This document shows positions 8,221 to 17,090 of a stretch of DNA of 64,000 nt, piece by piece. The stretch is taken from the NCBI RefSeq assembly GCF_016482785.1, contig NZ_JAEMXM010000002.1, forward strand, positions 372,001 to 436,000. Reading direction: 5' to 3'. The translations under genes and the position numbers were made by a program. A model generated the notes under the pieces. That model saw nothing but the letters and a program-made list of their open reading frames with translations. It was not told where the DNA came from and searched no databases. This DNA comes from Paenibacillus alkalitolerans. GTDB taxonomy: Bacteria > Bacillota > Bacilli > Paenibacillales > YIM-B00363. How positions within the stretch are numbered: the stretch's first letter is position 1; each line of letters opens with the position of its first letter.

Positions 8221-10314
8221 TTATTTGTCAATTTCTTCGCTGTCCAGACTTCGTTTCAACGAGGCTATATCCGTAACGGGAGATTGGCAGGCGTAATTTT
8301 CACATACGTATGCGGTTGCCCGGCCGTTGCGCATCGTCTTGTCGGCGATATGCGGCAGCACCTGCGCGACCTGTGTCTCCTCATGGGCGGAAGGGCGGAA
8401 CGCCGCAACCGCATTCGGCAGAAACCGCCGCCGAACCTCGCGGACGAGCTCCTTCGTGTCTTCGGCGCCGGGATCGCCCGCGATAACGATCTCCTGCGGC
8501 TTCCCGTAAGCGATCGACAATGCGGTCAGCATGAGCGCGTGTCCGGTAGGATAACGTTGAACCGCTCCGGCGAATGCGCGGAAAGTGCGCTCCGCGTAAT
8601 CGGCGAGCTTCGTATCCCCGGTGAGCCGCGCAAGGCGAAGCAGGTTGTACGCCGACGCTGAATTGCCGGAAGGCATCGCCCCGTCATACACCTCTTTCAT
8701 ACGGGTAAACAGCTGCTCGGCGTCTTCGCCGTAGAAGAAGAAGCCGCCGTCTTGTTCGTCCCAGAACAGACGAATCGACTCGCGGGTAAGTGTCAGCGCC
8801 TCGCGCAAGTGTTCGATCTCGAATGTGGCTTCATACAATTCGATCAAGCCCCAGACGAGGAATGCATAATCGTCGATATAGCCCGGGAACGCCGCTTCTC
8901 CGTCCCGGTACCGCGCGAGTAAGCGCCCTTCCGGCGTGCGCAGCTCGCGCAGCACGAATGCGGCCGCCCTCCGCGCCGCATCGGCGTAATCCTGCCGGTC
9001 GAACGCGGCCGAAGCCTTCGCTAACGCCGCGATCATCAGCCCGTTCCATGACGTCAATATTTTGTCGTCTTTGCCCGGATGAACGCGGCGCTCCCGGTTC
9101 GCGAACAGCTTCGCGCGCATCGCTTCCACCCGGTCCAGCCATTCGTTCGGGTCGGATTTGCCGCGCTTGGCGCGGTCCTCCAGCGTACCGTGCAGCAGAT
9201 TTGGGATACTGTGCCCCTCGAAATTGCCCGCCTCCGTGATGTCGTACAGCTCGCAGAACAGTTCTCCGTCATCGGATCCGAGCACCTTCGCGATCTCATC
9301 CGGCGTCCAAACGTAGAACTTGCCTTCTTCACCTTCGGAATCCGCGTCCTCCGCCGAATAAAACCCTCCTTGCTCATCCGTCATATCCCGCAGCACATAT
9401 TCGAAGATGCGCTCCGCGACATCCGCGTACTTACGTTTTCCGGTTACTTGATACGCCTCTATGTAGGCCATGGCGAGCAGCGCGTTGTCGTATAACATCT
9501 TCTCGAAGTGCGGCACCAACCATTGATGATCGGTGGAATATCTCGAGAAACCGAAGCCGATGTGGTCGTATATGCCGCCCCGGTGCATCGCATCCAGTGT
9601 CTTCTCCACGATGGCGAGCGCCCGGTCTTCCCCTGTGTAAGCGTTATAACGCAGCAATAACATCAGGTTGTGCGGCGTCGGAAATTTTGGCGCGTCTCCG
9701 AATCCTCCATGCTCTCCGTCGAACAATTGGCTGTACATGACGAACGACTCGTCCAGCGTCGCTTCCGACACCTCGCCCTTCAACCGCGAGATGGCGCGTT
9801 GGCTCGTTTGCTCCACAACCGAATTGCTCGTTTCCACTACTTCGTCGCGTGCATCGCGCCATTTTTCCGATATTTGTGTCAAGATCTCCATCAGACCGTG
9901 CCGCCCGAATTTGCGTTTCTTCGGAAAATAGGTGCCGGCAAAGAACGGCTTCTTCTCCGGCGTCATCACGATCGTGAGCGGCCAGCCGCCCTTCCCCGTC
10001 ATCGCTTGGCAAACCGTCATGTACAAATTGTCCACATCAGGCCGTTCCTCGCGGTCGACTTTGATCGATATGTAATCTCTGTTGAGCAGTTCGGCGACTT
10101 CTTGATCTTCGAACGATTCACGCTCCATGACGTGGCACCAATGGCAGGTGCTGTAGCCGATACTGAGGAAGATTGGTTTGTCTTCGGTCTTTGCTTTCGC
10201 GAAGGCTTGTTCCCCCCACGGATACCAGTCAACCGGGTTGTAGGCGTGTTGTAGCAAATATGGTGATTTCTCATTTATCAAACGGTTCGGATTTCGCCCC
10301 TCATTAACGACCAT
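8221..10314 (-). CDS. Thioredoxin-domain protein of the YyaL/DUF255 (SSP411) family
   Basis: This 697-residue protein has an N-terminal DUF255 thioredoxin-like domain (about 1-165) with Cys57 and Cys60 in [10 protein letters not shown] long (alpha/alpha)6-barrel region like N-acylglucosamine epimerases and glycosidases follows (for example [19 protein letters not shown] and [14 protein letters not shown]). Homologues include B. subtilis YyaL and human SPATA20; the reaction is not established. The start [12 protein letters not shown] was chosen because GGAGGG lies 7 nt upstream; an ATG 15 nt earlier is weaker. No signal peptide is seen. The stop abuts the thiamine-operon promoter. Confidence 0.9.
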   Translation of the reverse strand: MVVNEGRNPNRLINEKSPYLLQHAYNPVDWYPWGEQAFAKAKTEDKPIFLSIGYSTCHWCHVMERESFEDQEVAELLNRDYISIKVDREERPDVDNLYMTVCQAMTGKGGWPLTIVMTPEKKPFFAGTYFPKKRKFGRHGLMEILTQISEKWRDARDEVVETSNSVVEQTSQRAISRLKGEVSEATLDESFVMYSQLFDGEHGGFGDAPKFPTPHNLMLLLRYNAYTGEDRALAIVEKTLDAMHRGGIYDHIGFGFSRYSTDHQWLVPHFEKMLYDNALLAMAYIEAYQVTGKRKYADVAERIFEYVLRDMTDEQGGFYSAEDADSEGEEGKFYVWTPDEIAKVLGSDDGELFCELYDITEAGNFEGHSIPNLLHGTLEDRAKRGKSDPNEWLDRVEAMRAKLFANRERRVHPGKDDKILTSWNGLMIAALAKASAAFDRQDYADAARRAAAFVLRELRTPEGRLLARYRDGEAAFPGYIDDYAFLVWGLIELYEATFEIEHLREALTLTRESIRLFWDEQDGGFFFYGEDAEQLFTRMKEVYDGAMPSGNSASAYNLLRLARLTGDTKLADYAERTFRAFAGAVQRYPTGHALMLTALSIAYGKPQEIVIAGDPGAEDTKELVREVRRRFLPNAVAAFRPSAHEETQVAQVLPHIADKTMRNGRATAYVCENYACQSPVTDIASLKRSLDSEEIDK

Positions 10315-10345
10315 TATGAATCCCTCCATAACTTGTTCGATGTTG

Positions 10346-10359
10346 GGTTAATATTAACC
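10346..10359. promoter_or_regulatory. Perfect 14-bp palindrome upstream of the yyaL-like gene
   Basis: GGTTAATATTAACC is a perfect palindrome about 32 bp before the chosen start. On the minus strand a possible -35 (TTGTGA) lies 18 bp upstream of the TTAATA within it, so the palindrome would cover the -10 region. An operator is an inference. The rest of 10360-10521 shows no gene or clear terminator. Confidence 0.4.
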
Positions 10360-10521
10360 AAATTGCCGAAAAAAGTCACAAGCTATGAACTTTTTATTCA
10401 ACTGTATGTTTGGAGGGCTTTATCGCATAATGGAGCAATCTGAGAGAAACGGTAATCATAAAACGCTTTCGAAGCCTTACAACTCATGGTGGATATTCTG
10501 TTGCTTGGATAAGATCAGGCT

Positions 10522-11640
10522 CTAATTATCATTCGTATCGAAGCGGTATAGACCGAAACGTTTACGTATAAGATGGACCGTTAGAAGCAAGACGGGAATG
10601 ATAAGGCTAACAAGAGGCAGGAGTACACCCATGATCACTTTTTGCCCTTTCATTGAAAACTCGCTCCAGTTGCCTGCTGTCATCATTGAGGAGAAAAGAA
10701 TGGTTACTCCTATTGGCAACACCAACGTTTGCGGCTTCTTCACATGGAATAAATCCGATGCGATGCTCACTGCGGCATAGCACTTAATGGCGCATTTGAA
10801 AAAGGCATTAATAATTAATGTGAGAATGACAATGGCATCCAAACGCTGCAGAAAATCCGCTATGTTCACTTTGCTGATCGTTAAAAATAATGGAAAGGTG
10901 GACCGGCTGTAAATACTGACCCCAAGAACAGAGATCTCGACAGCATGCGTGACGCTTAATAAGAGCCCGCTGAATATCAGGGCGATTGACCCCGTCCTTC
11001 TTCCCGACTGGATTTTATTCAAATAGGGAAGAATGGCCGCAAAACAAATCATCTCACCGAAGGGAAAAAAGAGTATGTTGCGAAATGCTGATTCCACAAT
11101 AGGCTTCCATCCCTCACCAAACAAAGGAAACAGATTATGAATATCAATGATACCGGATAATAAAACGAAAAGATTGCCTAAAACGCCTAAAATAATAATG
11201 ACTAGCAGGTATATTTCCGCCGTTCTTGCCAATGCTTCTATTCCTAAATACAGAACATAAATAACCGCCATCATCAACAACGCATTGATGACAAATGGCG
11301 GCGTCACGTCTAATGCAGTAGTTACCAGCAGCTCGCCGGTTTCCCGCAAAACTCTTGCGTCATTATGTATGAAAAAGCCAAGATAAAAGAGACTCACCGG
11401 CCAACCGATATAGTTTCCGAATATTTTGCGGATGTAACCGCTTAGCGGCAGACCGGGGAACTGACGATAAAGATAATCATAAATAAGAAATAACAGGACG
11501 CCTCCAACTAGAGCCAATAATATCGATATCCAAACACTCTGTTCCGAGACAAATCCTATCGGTACGACAAGTGCGGTTCCAAGTTCAAACAAAACGATCA
11601 AGGCAAACAGTTGTCTTGCGTTAATTCTCACGATTTTCAT
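10522..11640 (-). CDS. Spore germination permease, GerAB/GerKB family
   Basis: This is the B subunit of a GerA-type germinant receptor in the spore inner membrane, related to APC-family amino acid permeases and thought to bind the germinant. The 372-residue protein is almost wholly hydrophobic with about ten membrane segments, starting MKIVRINARQLFALIVLFE with the usual short charged N-terminus. It contains FLGFFIHNDARVLRETGELL, typical of Spore_permease proteins, in a slightly varied form. It is the third gene of a gerAA-gerAC-gerAB operon, the order known from B. subtilis gerK. The ligand cannot be predicted. Confidence 0.92.
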   Translation of the reverse strand: MKIVRINARQLFALIVLFELGTALVVPIGFVSEQSVWISILLALVGGVLLFLIYDYLYRQFPGLPLSGYIRKIFGNYIGWPVSLFYLGFFIHNDARVLRETGELLVTTALDVTPPFVINALLMMAVIYVLYLGIEALARTAEIYLLVIIILGVLGNLFVLLSGIIDIHNLFPLFGEGWKPIVESAFRNILFFPFGEMICFAAILPYLNKIQSGRRTGSIALIFSGLLLSVTHAVEISVLGVSIYSRSTFPLFLTISKVNIADFLQRLDAIVILTLIINAFFKCAIKCYAAVSIASDLFHVKKPQTLVLPIGVTILFSSMMTAGNWSEFSMKGQKVIMGVLLPLVSLIIPVLLLTVHLIRKRFGLYRFDTNDN

Positions 11641-11671
11641 TACATCCCGCCCGCCCTTTCTCTTCCGCTTA

Positions 11672-12883
11672 TCACTGTTGTTCAGACAGATAAGGTTTTA
11701 TCCGCATGCCTGAACGCCGGATGAATGCATCCACCTTGACGTCAACCTTGCTCTCGGCAAATATCTTGTCCCACTCTTTCTTCATTTTCTTCCACGCTTT
11801 CGGGTTTGCCCGATTGACGGCTTCCCCAAAACCAAAGATATCGCTTTCCTCACGCTGCGCGGCCTTGACAGCCTTCATGACTTCCTTCTTTGTCTCCAAA
11901 GCCCATTGTTTTTCCAGTTTCGTGATTTCCTCTACCTTACTCAAGTCCATTGGACATCTTACTTCGCTCACATGTCCTTCTTCCCGTATATGGATATGGA
12001 AAACCGGTTTTCGGTTTTGAACTTTGGCGTTAACCTTCGTTTGGGAACGAACCACTTCAATGCCTATGGCGTCTTTTTTATCTTTGCAATCCAGATCGAC
12101 AACGGTGCTCTTCATTTTATTTCGAATCCATAAGGCACCGCGGCCCTCATCACCATTCAACCACCGTTTCAGCTTTCCGTTCTTAAAAAGGGCGATTCCC
12201 GTAATATCCGCCCGGGCCGGCACATTCGTTTGCCGCAAGTTTGAACTCTTATTTCCAACTTCCGGTTCTCCTACGATTTTCACCCCGCTGATGATCGGCG
12301 TTCCTTCGCTTTGTAAAGCCTTTATTACCTGATCCATTTCGACTTTTATGTTCTCCGACCAAAGTTTTGACGTCATTTTCATTTGTCCCGCAATATTATT
12401 TGCCGGAATTTTCTCGAGCGGCGTAAGAACCTTGACAATCGAATCTGCTTCGCTTCCTCTGGCGACGAGCACCATCGTAGTAAGACGGATTTCGTGAGAC
12501 CGTTCAAAAAAATCAAATATATCCCGAACTCCTTGTTTCGCTAACGGTTCCCCTATGACAATCAGCTGTAAATGCGCAAAGAAAAGCTGCCGCGGTACTT
12601 TTTGCGATGCTTTGCGGATGGCTCCAAACAGGTTATCTCCAGTTCCCGTATAGACAGTTACCGGTGTAACATTTTGCGGTCCCCCTCCCGCTACTACTGC
12701 CGCTACGTTACCTGGATTGATAATTTGAAAAGATACCTTATATTTATTGGTTTCTGGAATTTTATCTACCCCCATTGCCGCAACAATGGACAGTTCTTTC
12801 AGTTCTCTTCTGTTCCAGCAACCTGCGAGCAGGGGCATAATACATAGAAGCAATACAAATAAAATGGACCATTTAGTTTTCAT
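11672..12883 (-). CDS. Spore germination lipoprotein, GerAC/GerKC family
   Basis: This is the C subunit of the germinant receptor, a lipoprotein on the outer face of the spore inner membrane. Residues 1-22 form a signal peptide ending in the lipobox LLAGC (Cys22), followed by WNRRELKELSIVAAMGVDK, which is highly typical of GerAC proteins. Length 403 is normal. The C-terminal third (ETKKEVMKAVKAAQREESDIFGFG onwards, given here in two parts) matches the Ger(x)C C-terminal domain. The ATG overlaps the end of gerAA by 11 nt. Confidence 0.93.
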   Translation of the reverse strand: MKTKWSILFVLLLCIMPLLAGCWNRRELKELSIVAAMGVDKIPETNKYKVSFQIINPGNVAAVVAGGGPQNVTPVTVYTGTGDNLFGAIRKASQKVPRQLFFAHLQLIVIGEPLAKQGVRDIFDFFERSHEIRLTTMVLVARGSEADSIVKVLTPLEKIPANNIAGQMKMTSKLWSENIKVEMDQVIKALQSEGTPIISGVKIVGEPEVGNKSSNLRQTNVPARADITGIALFKNGKLKRWLNGDEGRGALWIRNKMKSTVVDLDCKDKKDAIGIEVVRSQTKVNAKVQNRKPVFHIHIREEGHVSEVRCPMDLSKVEEITKLEKQWALETKKEVMKAVKAAQREESDIFGFGEAVNRANPKAWKKMKKEWDKIFAESKVDVKVDAFIRRSGMRIKPYLSEQQ

Positions 12884-14483
12884 CCTTATTCCCCTTGGTC
12901 TTGTTCTCTTTTGGAATGGAAGGCTGCAAATCCGGCTTCATCCGAGTCATGTTATTTTGGCTGATCAAGCGGGGACGAGTAAGGAATGACCACATAGGCA
13001 AACGGAGTACGGCGTCCTTCTGATCTGCCGGAATAAACGGGGCAAGCGGAGTCATAAAAGGTACCCCAAAAGAACGCAAACTGCATAAATGGGCTGTAAT
13101 GATGATAGCGATGACCGCAACTCCGTAAAAACCAAAGGACGCTGCAAATAACATGAGCACAAATCGGAGTAAACGCACAGAAATCGCCATATTGAAAGTC
13201 GGGGTGACAAAACTGGCGATCCCCGTAATAGAGACCACAATCACCATCGCTGAAGAGACGAGTCCCGCTTGCACCGCCGCCTGTCCCAATACCAGCGCTC
13301 CAACGATCGATACCGCTTGGCCGATGGCCCGCGGCATGCGAACGCCGGCCTCGCGCAAAATCTCAAAGCTGGTCTCCATTAGGAACGCCTCGACAAAAGC
13401 GGGGAAAGGAACAGCTTCCGTTTGTGCCGCCAAACTGATCAAAAGAGGAGTCGGAATCATTTCCTGATGGAATGTAATGGCCGCGACATAGATGGAAGGT
13501 CCTAATAATGAAATTAGAAGAGCTACATACCTTAACAAGCGGATCGCTATTCCAATATCAAAACGTTGATAGTAATCTTCAACAGACTGAAAGTGCATAA
13601 AAAACGTCGAGGGTAAAATAAGGACAAATGGTGTTCCGTCCACCAAAATACATATTCGGCCTTCCAATAAATTCCCGACTGCAACATCCGGCCGCTCGGT
13701 ATTGTACATTGTAGGAAATGGGCTAAACGGGTGATCCTGAATCAACTCTTCGATATAACCGGACTCCAATATGCCGTCAATTTGGATGGCATTGAGCCTT
13801 TGCTTTACCTCCTGCACAATTTGATCGTTTACGATTCCTTTAATATACATGATCGCTACGGTAGTATGTGTGACATTACCGATGATCATTGGCTCCAACC
13901 ATAGATTAGGACTCTTGATCCGACGGCGGATAAGGGATACATTAGTCGCAATAGACTCAGTAAAACCGTCTTTAGGACCGCGAATGACAACTTGGGAAGA
14001 CGGTTCCGTAATGGATCTTGCCCCTCCGCCCCTCGTATCGCTGCTGATTGCTTCGGCTGAACCATTAAACAAGATGACGGTTTCGCCTGACAAAAAGGAT
14101 AGGAGTAATCCATTCCAATCCTTGATGACTTGAACATCTCCCATCAGAGCATTATCTATAATAAAATCCAGGACATTCTTTTCCGATGCCATGTATTTGA
14201 ATGTTTCATGAGCGGTATCGAACATCAAGGAGCGGTTGACAAAATCATCGACTAACTTCTTGTCGGTTAAACTGTCGATAAAAACTGCCGCTGCTTGAAA
14301 CTGGGGAAATGCAATTTCAAATTCTCGAATTTTGAGATCGGCACTATTTCCAAGTTCCTGCCTAATCTGTTGAAGGTTCTCTTTTAAATCTAATGACAGG
14401 GGCCGCGTATTCGTATTGCCGGTCATTTCTTCATTTTTGTTTCCTGTTGCCCCGCTCTTAAGAAATCGATACCGATTGAACAT
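12873..14483 (-). CDS. Spore germination protein, GerAA/GerKA family
   Basis: This is the A subunit of the germinant receptor. The soluble N-terminal domain (about 1-290) has the family features QLIKDWNGLLLSFLSGE-like text (seen as VIKDWNGLLLSFLSGETV), IRGPKDGFTES and RIKSPNLWLE. The C-terminal half has about five membrane segments and contains DGTPFVLILPSTFFMHFQS, ITFHQEMIPTPLL and LRFVLMLFAASFGFYG. The start is the ATG at 14481-14483, with AAAGGAGGGATCAGC directly before it; a start 36 nt upstream lacks an RBS. The operon is probably expressed in the forespore, but no convincing sigma-G promoter was identified. Confidence 0.93.
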   Translation of the reverse strand: MFNRYRFLKSGATGNKNEEMTGNTNTRPLSLDLKENLQQIRQELGNSADLKIREFEIAFPQFQAAAVFIDSLTDKKLVDDFVNRSLMFDTAHETFKYMASEKNVLDFIIDNALMGDVQVIKDWNGLLLSFLSGETVILFNGSAEAISSDTRGGGARSITEPSSQVVIRGPKDGFTESIATNVSLIRRRIKSPNLWLEPMIIGNVTHTTVAIMYIKGIVNDQIVQEVKQRLNAIQIDGILESGYIEELIQDHPFSPFPTMYNTERPDVAVGNLLEGRICILVDGTPFVLILPSTFFMHFQSVEDYYQRFDIGIAIRLLRYVALLISLLGPSIYVAAITFHQEMIPTPLLISLAAQTEAVPFPAFVEAFLMETSFEILREAGVRMPRAIGQAVSIVGALVLGQAAVQAGLVSSAMVIVVSITGIASFVTPTFNMAISVRLLRFVLMLFAASFGFYGVAVIAIIITAHLCSLRSFGVPFMTPLAPFIPADQKDAVLRLPMWSFLTRPRLISQNNMTRMKPDLQPSIPKENKTKGNKDEN

Positions 14484-14599
14484 GCTGATCCCTCCTTTTT
14501 CCATGACATTTATTAGCATTTAAATTTGAATTTGTTTTTATACGTCACTTTCGGGATATATTTGGCACATTATTTGTAAATAATAACTATGATTGTGTG

Positions 14600-14605
14600 T
14601 ATAAT
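14600..14605 (+). promoter_or_regulatory. Possible -10 box for the small membrane protein at 14635
   Basis: A perfect TATAAT lies 29 bp before the ATG. The nearest -35-like hexamer, TTGTAA at 14574-14579, is spaced 20 bp, which is too wide for a normal promoter, so the assignment is weak. Confidence 0.35.
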
Positions 14606-14634
14606 GGATCTTAATCTTTGGAGATGTGATTGGC

Positions 14635-14853
14635 ATGAAAATTTTGGGTATCTTTTTCTTGGTTAATTTATTAAATTTCAGTTTTGTTTACATCGTTGAT
14701 CGGCTGGCGGGACTGAAATTTTCCAAGACTTTAAGAAATATGTCAGAGCCTTTCTCAACCATGACATTTCCGGAATACGTTATTACGATTGTCTTGCTAA
14801 TTATGGTGTTCGTCCCGCCCATTTTTTCTTTTTTTAAAAAACAAAGGAAATAA
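14635..14853 (+). CDS. Small two-helix membrane protein, unknown
   Basis: This 72-residue protein is not recognised. It starts MKILGIFFLVNLLNFSFVYI and has one membrane segment at the N-terminus and a second near residues 43-62 (VITIVLLIMVFVPPIFSFF), ending with a basic tail KKQRK. The ATG at 14635 is preceded by GGAG 11 nt upstream; a GTG at 14626 is too close to that site. It is divergent from the germination operon. A real gene is likely given the RBS, hydrophobic pattern and TATAAT upstream, but no function can be assigned. Confidence 0.6.
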   Translation: MKILGIFFLVNLLNFSFVYIVDRLAGLKFSKTLRNMSEPFSTMTFPEYVITIVLLIMVFVPPIFSFFKKQRK

Positions 14854-15083
14854 CCACTGCAAAACATAAAAGTCAAGTCCTTAGTGGACTCTTGAGTATG
14901 TCGTCACCCATTCCGATCAGACCTTATCTTCATCACCGGGCGAAGGGCATCAGGCAGGGATATTTTTCGGACAATCGCAGAAGATAAAGGAAGATTTTAC
15001 ATTTGAGATTACTCAAGAATTGTTTTTTGTAGGTGAGTTACGGAGGCTAGGTACTGCGCGGAAACATGAAAAGGAGAAAGAAC

Positions 15084-15229
15084 ATGTACGAATTTATCAA
15101 TTCATGGTGGGGCATTTTTACGTTATTTTTTGGGGGTACGGTGCACTGTGTTTATTCGGGTGGGTTCTCAATCAATTTATCAGGGATTTTATTGATAGGG
15201 CGACTTTTCCTTGGCTAATCGAAGCTTAG
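15084..15229 (+). pseudogene. Small membrane peptide gene with a frame shift
   Basis: A good RBS (AAGGAGAAAGAAC) precedes an ATG that reads MYEFINSWWGIFTLFFGG. The better continuation lies in the -1 frame: GYGALCLFGWVLNQFIRDF and then IDRATFPWLIEA to a TAG at 15229. Switching at the run TTTTTTGGGGG (15127-15137) would give a peptide of about 48 residues with one membrane helix. As it stands the ATG frame ends after about 44 residues. A missing base in the homopolymer is the simplest explanation. The family is not recognised. Confidence 0.45.
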
Positions 15230-15282
15230 CATGCCCAACAACAAAAAGAAAAACCCATGTTTGATTAACATAAGCTGTTATG

Positions 15283-15319
15283 AAAAAGGCTTCGCAGATC
15301 GTTCTGCGAAGCCTTTTTC
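15283..15319. terminator. Bidirectional hairpin terminator
   Basis: The stem AAAAAGGCTTCGCAGA / TCTGCGAAGCCTTTTT has a short TCGT-type loop and T-runs on both strands, so it can end transcription from either side. Confidence 0.75.
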
Positions 15320-15400
15320 ATTGCTGATAGTCCGTCAATCTGTGATATTGCTCGTGTAATACTCGATGATATCTTTGCGGCGAATAATGCCGATATTAAA
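15300..15400 (-). repeat. Copy of the 3' end of the CBS-domain gene (direct repeat with 16559-16660)
   Basis: About 100 bp closely match the stop-codon end of the CBS gene at 16595. On the minus strand they still encode IGIIRRKDIIEYYT and an intact stop, plus the shared GTTCTGCGAAGCCTTT just past the gene. It is a truncated duplicate of roughly the last 22 codons, with no start of its own. Confidence 0.8.
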
Positions 15401-15419
15401 TAACGGATATGCCGTAAGA

Positions 15420-15458
15420 ACATAAAAGCACCTTCCTAACGTGGTGCTTTTATGTTTT
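15420..15458. terminator. Hairpin terminator
   Basis: The stem ACATAAAAGCACC / GGTGCTTTTATGT encloses TTCCTAACGT, and TTTTATTT follows on the plus strand. It insulates the CBO0543-type genes from upstream transcription. Confidence 0.65.
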
Positions 15459-15543
15459 ATTTACATGCTTCCATTTCGTGTTTGTATTGTTTTCGAATAG
15501 GGGAATATAAATACTGTTTTCAAGAAAGGAGATGAGCGGCAGT

Positions 15544-16035
15544 TTGACATTAGAGCGTCTAGTACTTGTCATAATTTGGGTTATAAGTATTCTTGCAATC
15601 ATTTTGTTTATTCCAAAACATAAACGAAGAGAGGCCATTATGTCTTTTTTTGCATGTCAATCGATTATATGGGTGAACAGTATGCTTCACGTTAAATATG
15701 GTCTGCTGTCGTTTCCTGTCCGCGAGTTTCCGAAAGCAACCGAAGTTTTATTCACAACGGAGTATATGATGTATCCTTTGATGGGTGCCTTTTATTATAT
15801 TTATGAACCCAAATCAGGGAAACTGCTGCGGCTCTTCTATTTGGCCGGCTGCATATCCTGTCTTACCGTCATTGATACAATTATTAGTACGTACACGAAT
15901 CTTATTAAATACACGAAGTATTCTTGGTTTTGGACATGGATTGATTTCTTCTTGATCTTCTTGTTAGCTAACGTTTATTGTAAATGGTTTTTCAAACATG
16001 GAGCATTTTATCAAGATCGGAGAACAGCACGATGA
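15544..16035 (+). CDS. CBO0543-type membrane protein, copy 1
   Basis: This 163-residue membrane protein of unknown function resembles the CBO0543 family. About five hydrophobic segments are visible, along with the family-like motifs IPKHKRREAIMSFFACQS, LLSFPVREFPKATEVLFTTE, YLYP-like YMMYPLMGAFYYIYEP, and TNLIKYTKYSWFWTWIDFF. The TTG at 15544 is chosen because the AAGGAG at 15526-15531 runs straight into the ATG at 15532 and cannot serve it. It overlaps copy 2 by 4 nt. The pair is AT-richer than the surrounding genes. Confidence 0.75.
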   Translation: MTLERLVLVIIWVISILAIILFIPKHKRREAIMSFFACQSIIWVNSMLHVKYGLLSFPVREFPKATEVLFTTEYMMYPLMGAFYYIYEPKSGKLLRLFYLAGCISCLTVIDTIISTYTNLIKYTKYSWFWTWIDFFLIFLLANVYCKWFFKHGAFYQDRRTAR

Positions 16036-16514
16036 AAATGGAATCGATGATATTGGTTTCTGTATGGATAACGGCGTTCTCCCTGTTTTTCTTCATTCCA
16101 CGCAAAAAATTTCGGCTGGCTCAAACGGCTTTATTGTTCAAACAGATGCTTACATGGATAATCGGTCTTGTTGTGGTAGAACTCGGATGGATCGAGTACC
16201 CGGTACGTGAATTTGCATCGGTGATCAGATCAAGCTTCACTTTTGAGTATTTGGCTTACCCAATTATATGCGGGCTCTTTAATGCGCGTTATCCGGAGAA
16301 TAGAAGCTTGCTTTTCAAACTGTTTTACTACAGCTCGTACTGCACTGTAATTACAGTAGTTGAACTGCTTATCGAAATCAATACAAATCTGGTCAATTAC
16401 ATTCATTGGTCATGGTACTGGACATGGATAACGTTGTTTATCACATTTTTTATGTCCCGTAAATTTAGCAAGTGGTTCTTCAGCATAAGTGTGCCAAAGG
16501 GTGAAATAACGTAA
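16032..16514 (+). CDS. CBO0543-type membrane protein, copy 2
   Basis: This 160-residue paralogue of the preceding gene shares the same layout: FIPRKKFRLAQTALLFKQ, GWIEYPVREFASVIRSSF, FEYLAYPIICGLFNARYPE, LIEINTNLVNYIHWSWYW and a final KFSKWFF. The ATG at 16032 overlaps the stop of copy 1 (ATGA) and has CGGAGAACAGCACG upstream, so the two are translationally coupled. Function is unknown; membership of the CBO0543-like family is from recognised motifs. Tandem copies suggest either a heteromeric membrane protein or a recent duplication that has since diverged. Confidence 0.78.
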   Translation: MKMESMILVSVWITAFSLFFFIPRKKFRLAQTALLFKQMLTWIIGLVVVELGWIEYPVREFASVIRSSFTFEYLAYPIICGLFNARYPENRSLLFKLFYYSSYCTVITVVELLIEINTNLVNYIHWSWYWTWITLFITFFMSRKFSKWFFSISVPKGEIT

Positions 16515-16594
16515 GAACAGCCTCTTGTTCATGTCAACAGGATTTTATTGATGCTGATCGTTCTGCGAAGCCTTTGCCATTGCTGAAAGTCCGG

Positions 16595-17002
16595 TCAATC
16601 TGTGATATTCCTCGTGTAATACTCAATGATATCTTTGCGGCGAATTATGCCGATAAAAACACCGCTGTCGTCTGCCACGGGAACAAAGTTCTGATCGGCC
16701 GCGAGATGGAGCATTTCGTCCAGATCGGAGAATTCCGAAACGCTTTCGTTATGGATTCGACGTTTAATTTCATGGACCTTGACGGTGTGCATATTTTCAA
16801 AGCTCAACCCGGGGGTGTACTTCATTTTCCAAAACAGATCCCCTTCAGAAAGCGTTCCTATATATTTACCTTCATCGTCGATAACTGGAACCGCCGTGTA
16901 ATGATGGTGTTCCAACAATTCCATAGCCTCTCGCATAGTGGCAGATGAGGTGATATATGCCACTTTTTCCTTCGGAAATAGAAAGTCAGATATTTGCGGC
17001 AT
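16595..17002 (-). CDS. Two-CBS-domain protein
   Basis: This 135-residue protein consists of two CBS repeats: residues about 1-60 (REAMELLEHHHYTAVPVIDD, then YIGTLSEGDLFW) and about 75-135 (DLDEMLHLAADQNFVPVADD, then FIGIIRRKDIIEYY). CBS pairs usually bind adenine nucleotides and sense energy state; the partner is unknown. The start MPQISDFLFPKEK is chosen for the AAGGAGG about 9 nt upstream; an earlier ATG lacks one. Its last codons are duplicated at 15300-15400. Confidence 0.88.
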   Translation of the reverse strand: MPQISDFLFPKEKVAYITSSATMREAMELLEHHHYTAVPVIDDEGKYIGTLSEGDLFWKMKYTPGLSFENMHTVKVHEIKRRIHNESVSEFSDLDEMLHLAADQNFVPVADDSGVFIGIIRRKDIIEYYTRNITD

Positions 17003-17090
17003 CGGTCGCAGCCTCCTTCTAAGAGACCTCATTTTACTCATATTTTTTTAGTTTAGCACACCGATCAATGAATTGAAACCCAAAGGAAAC

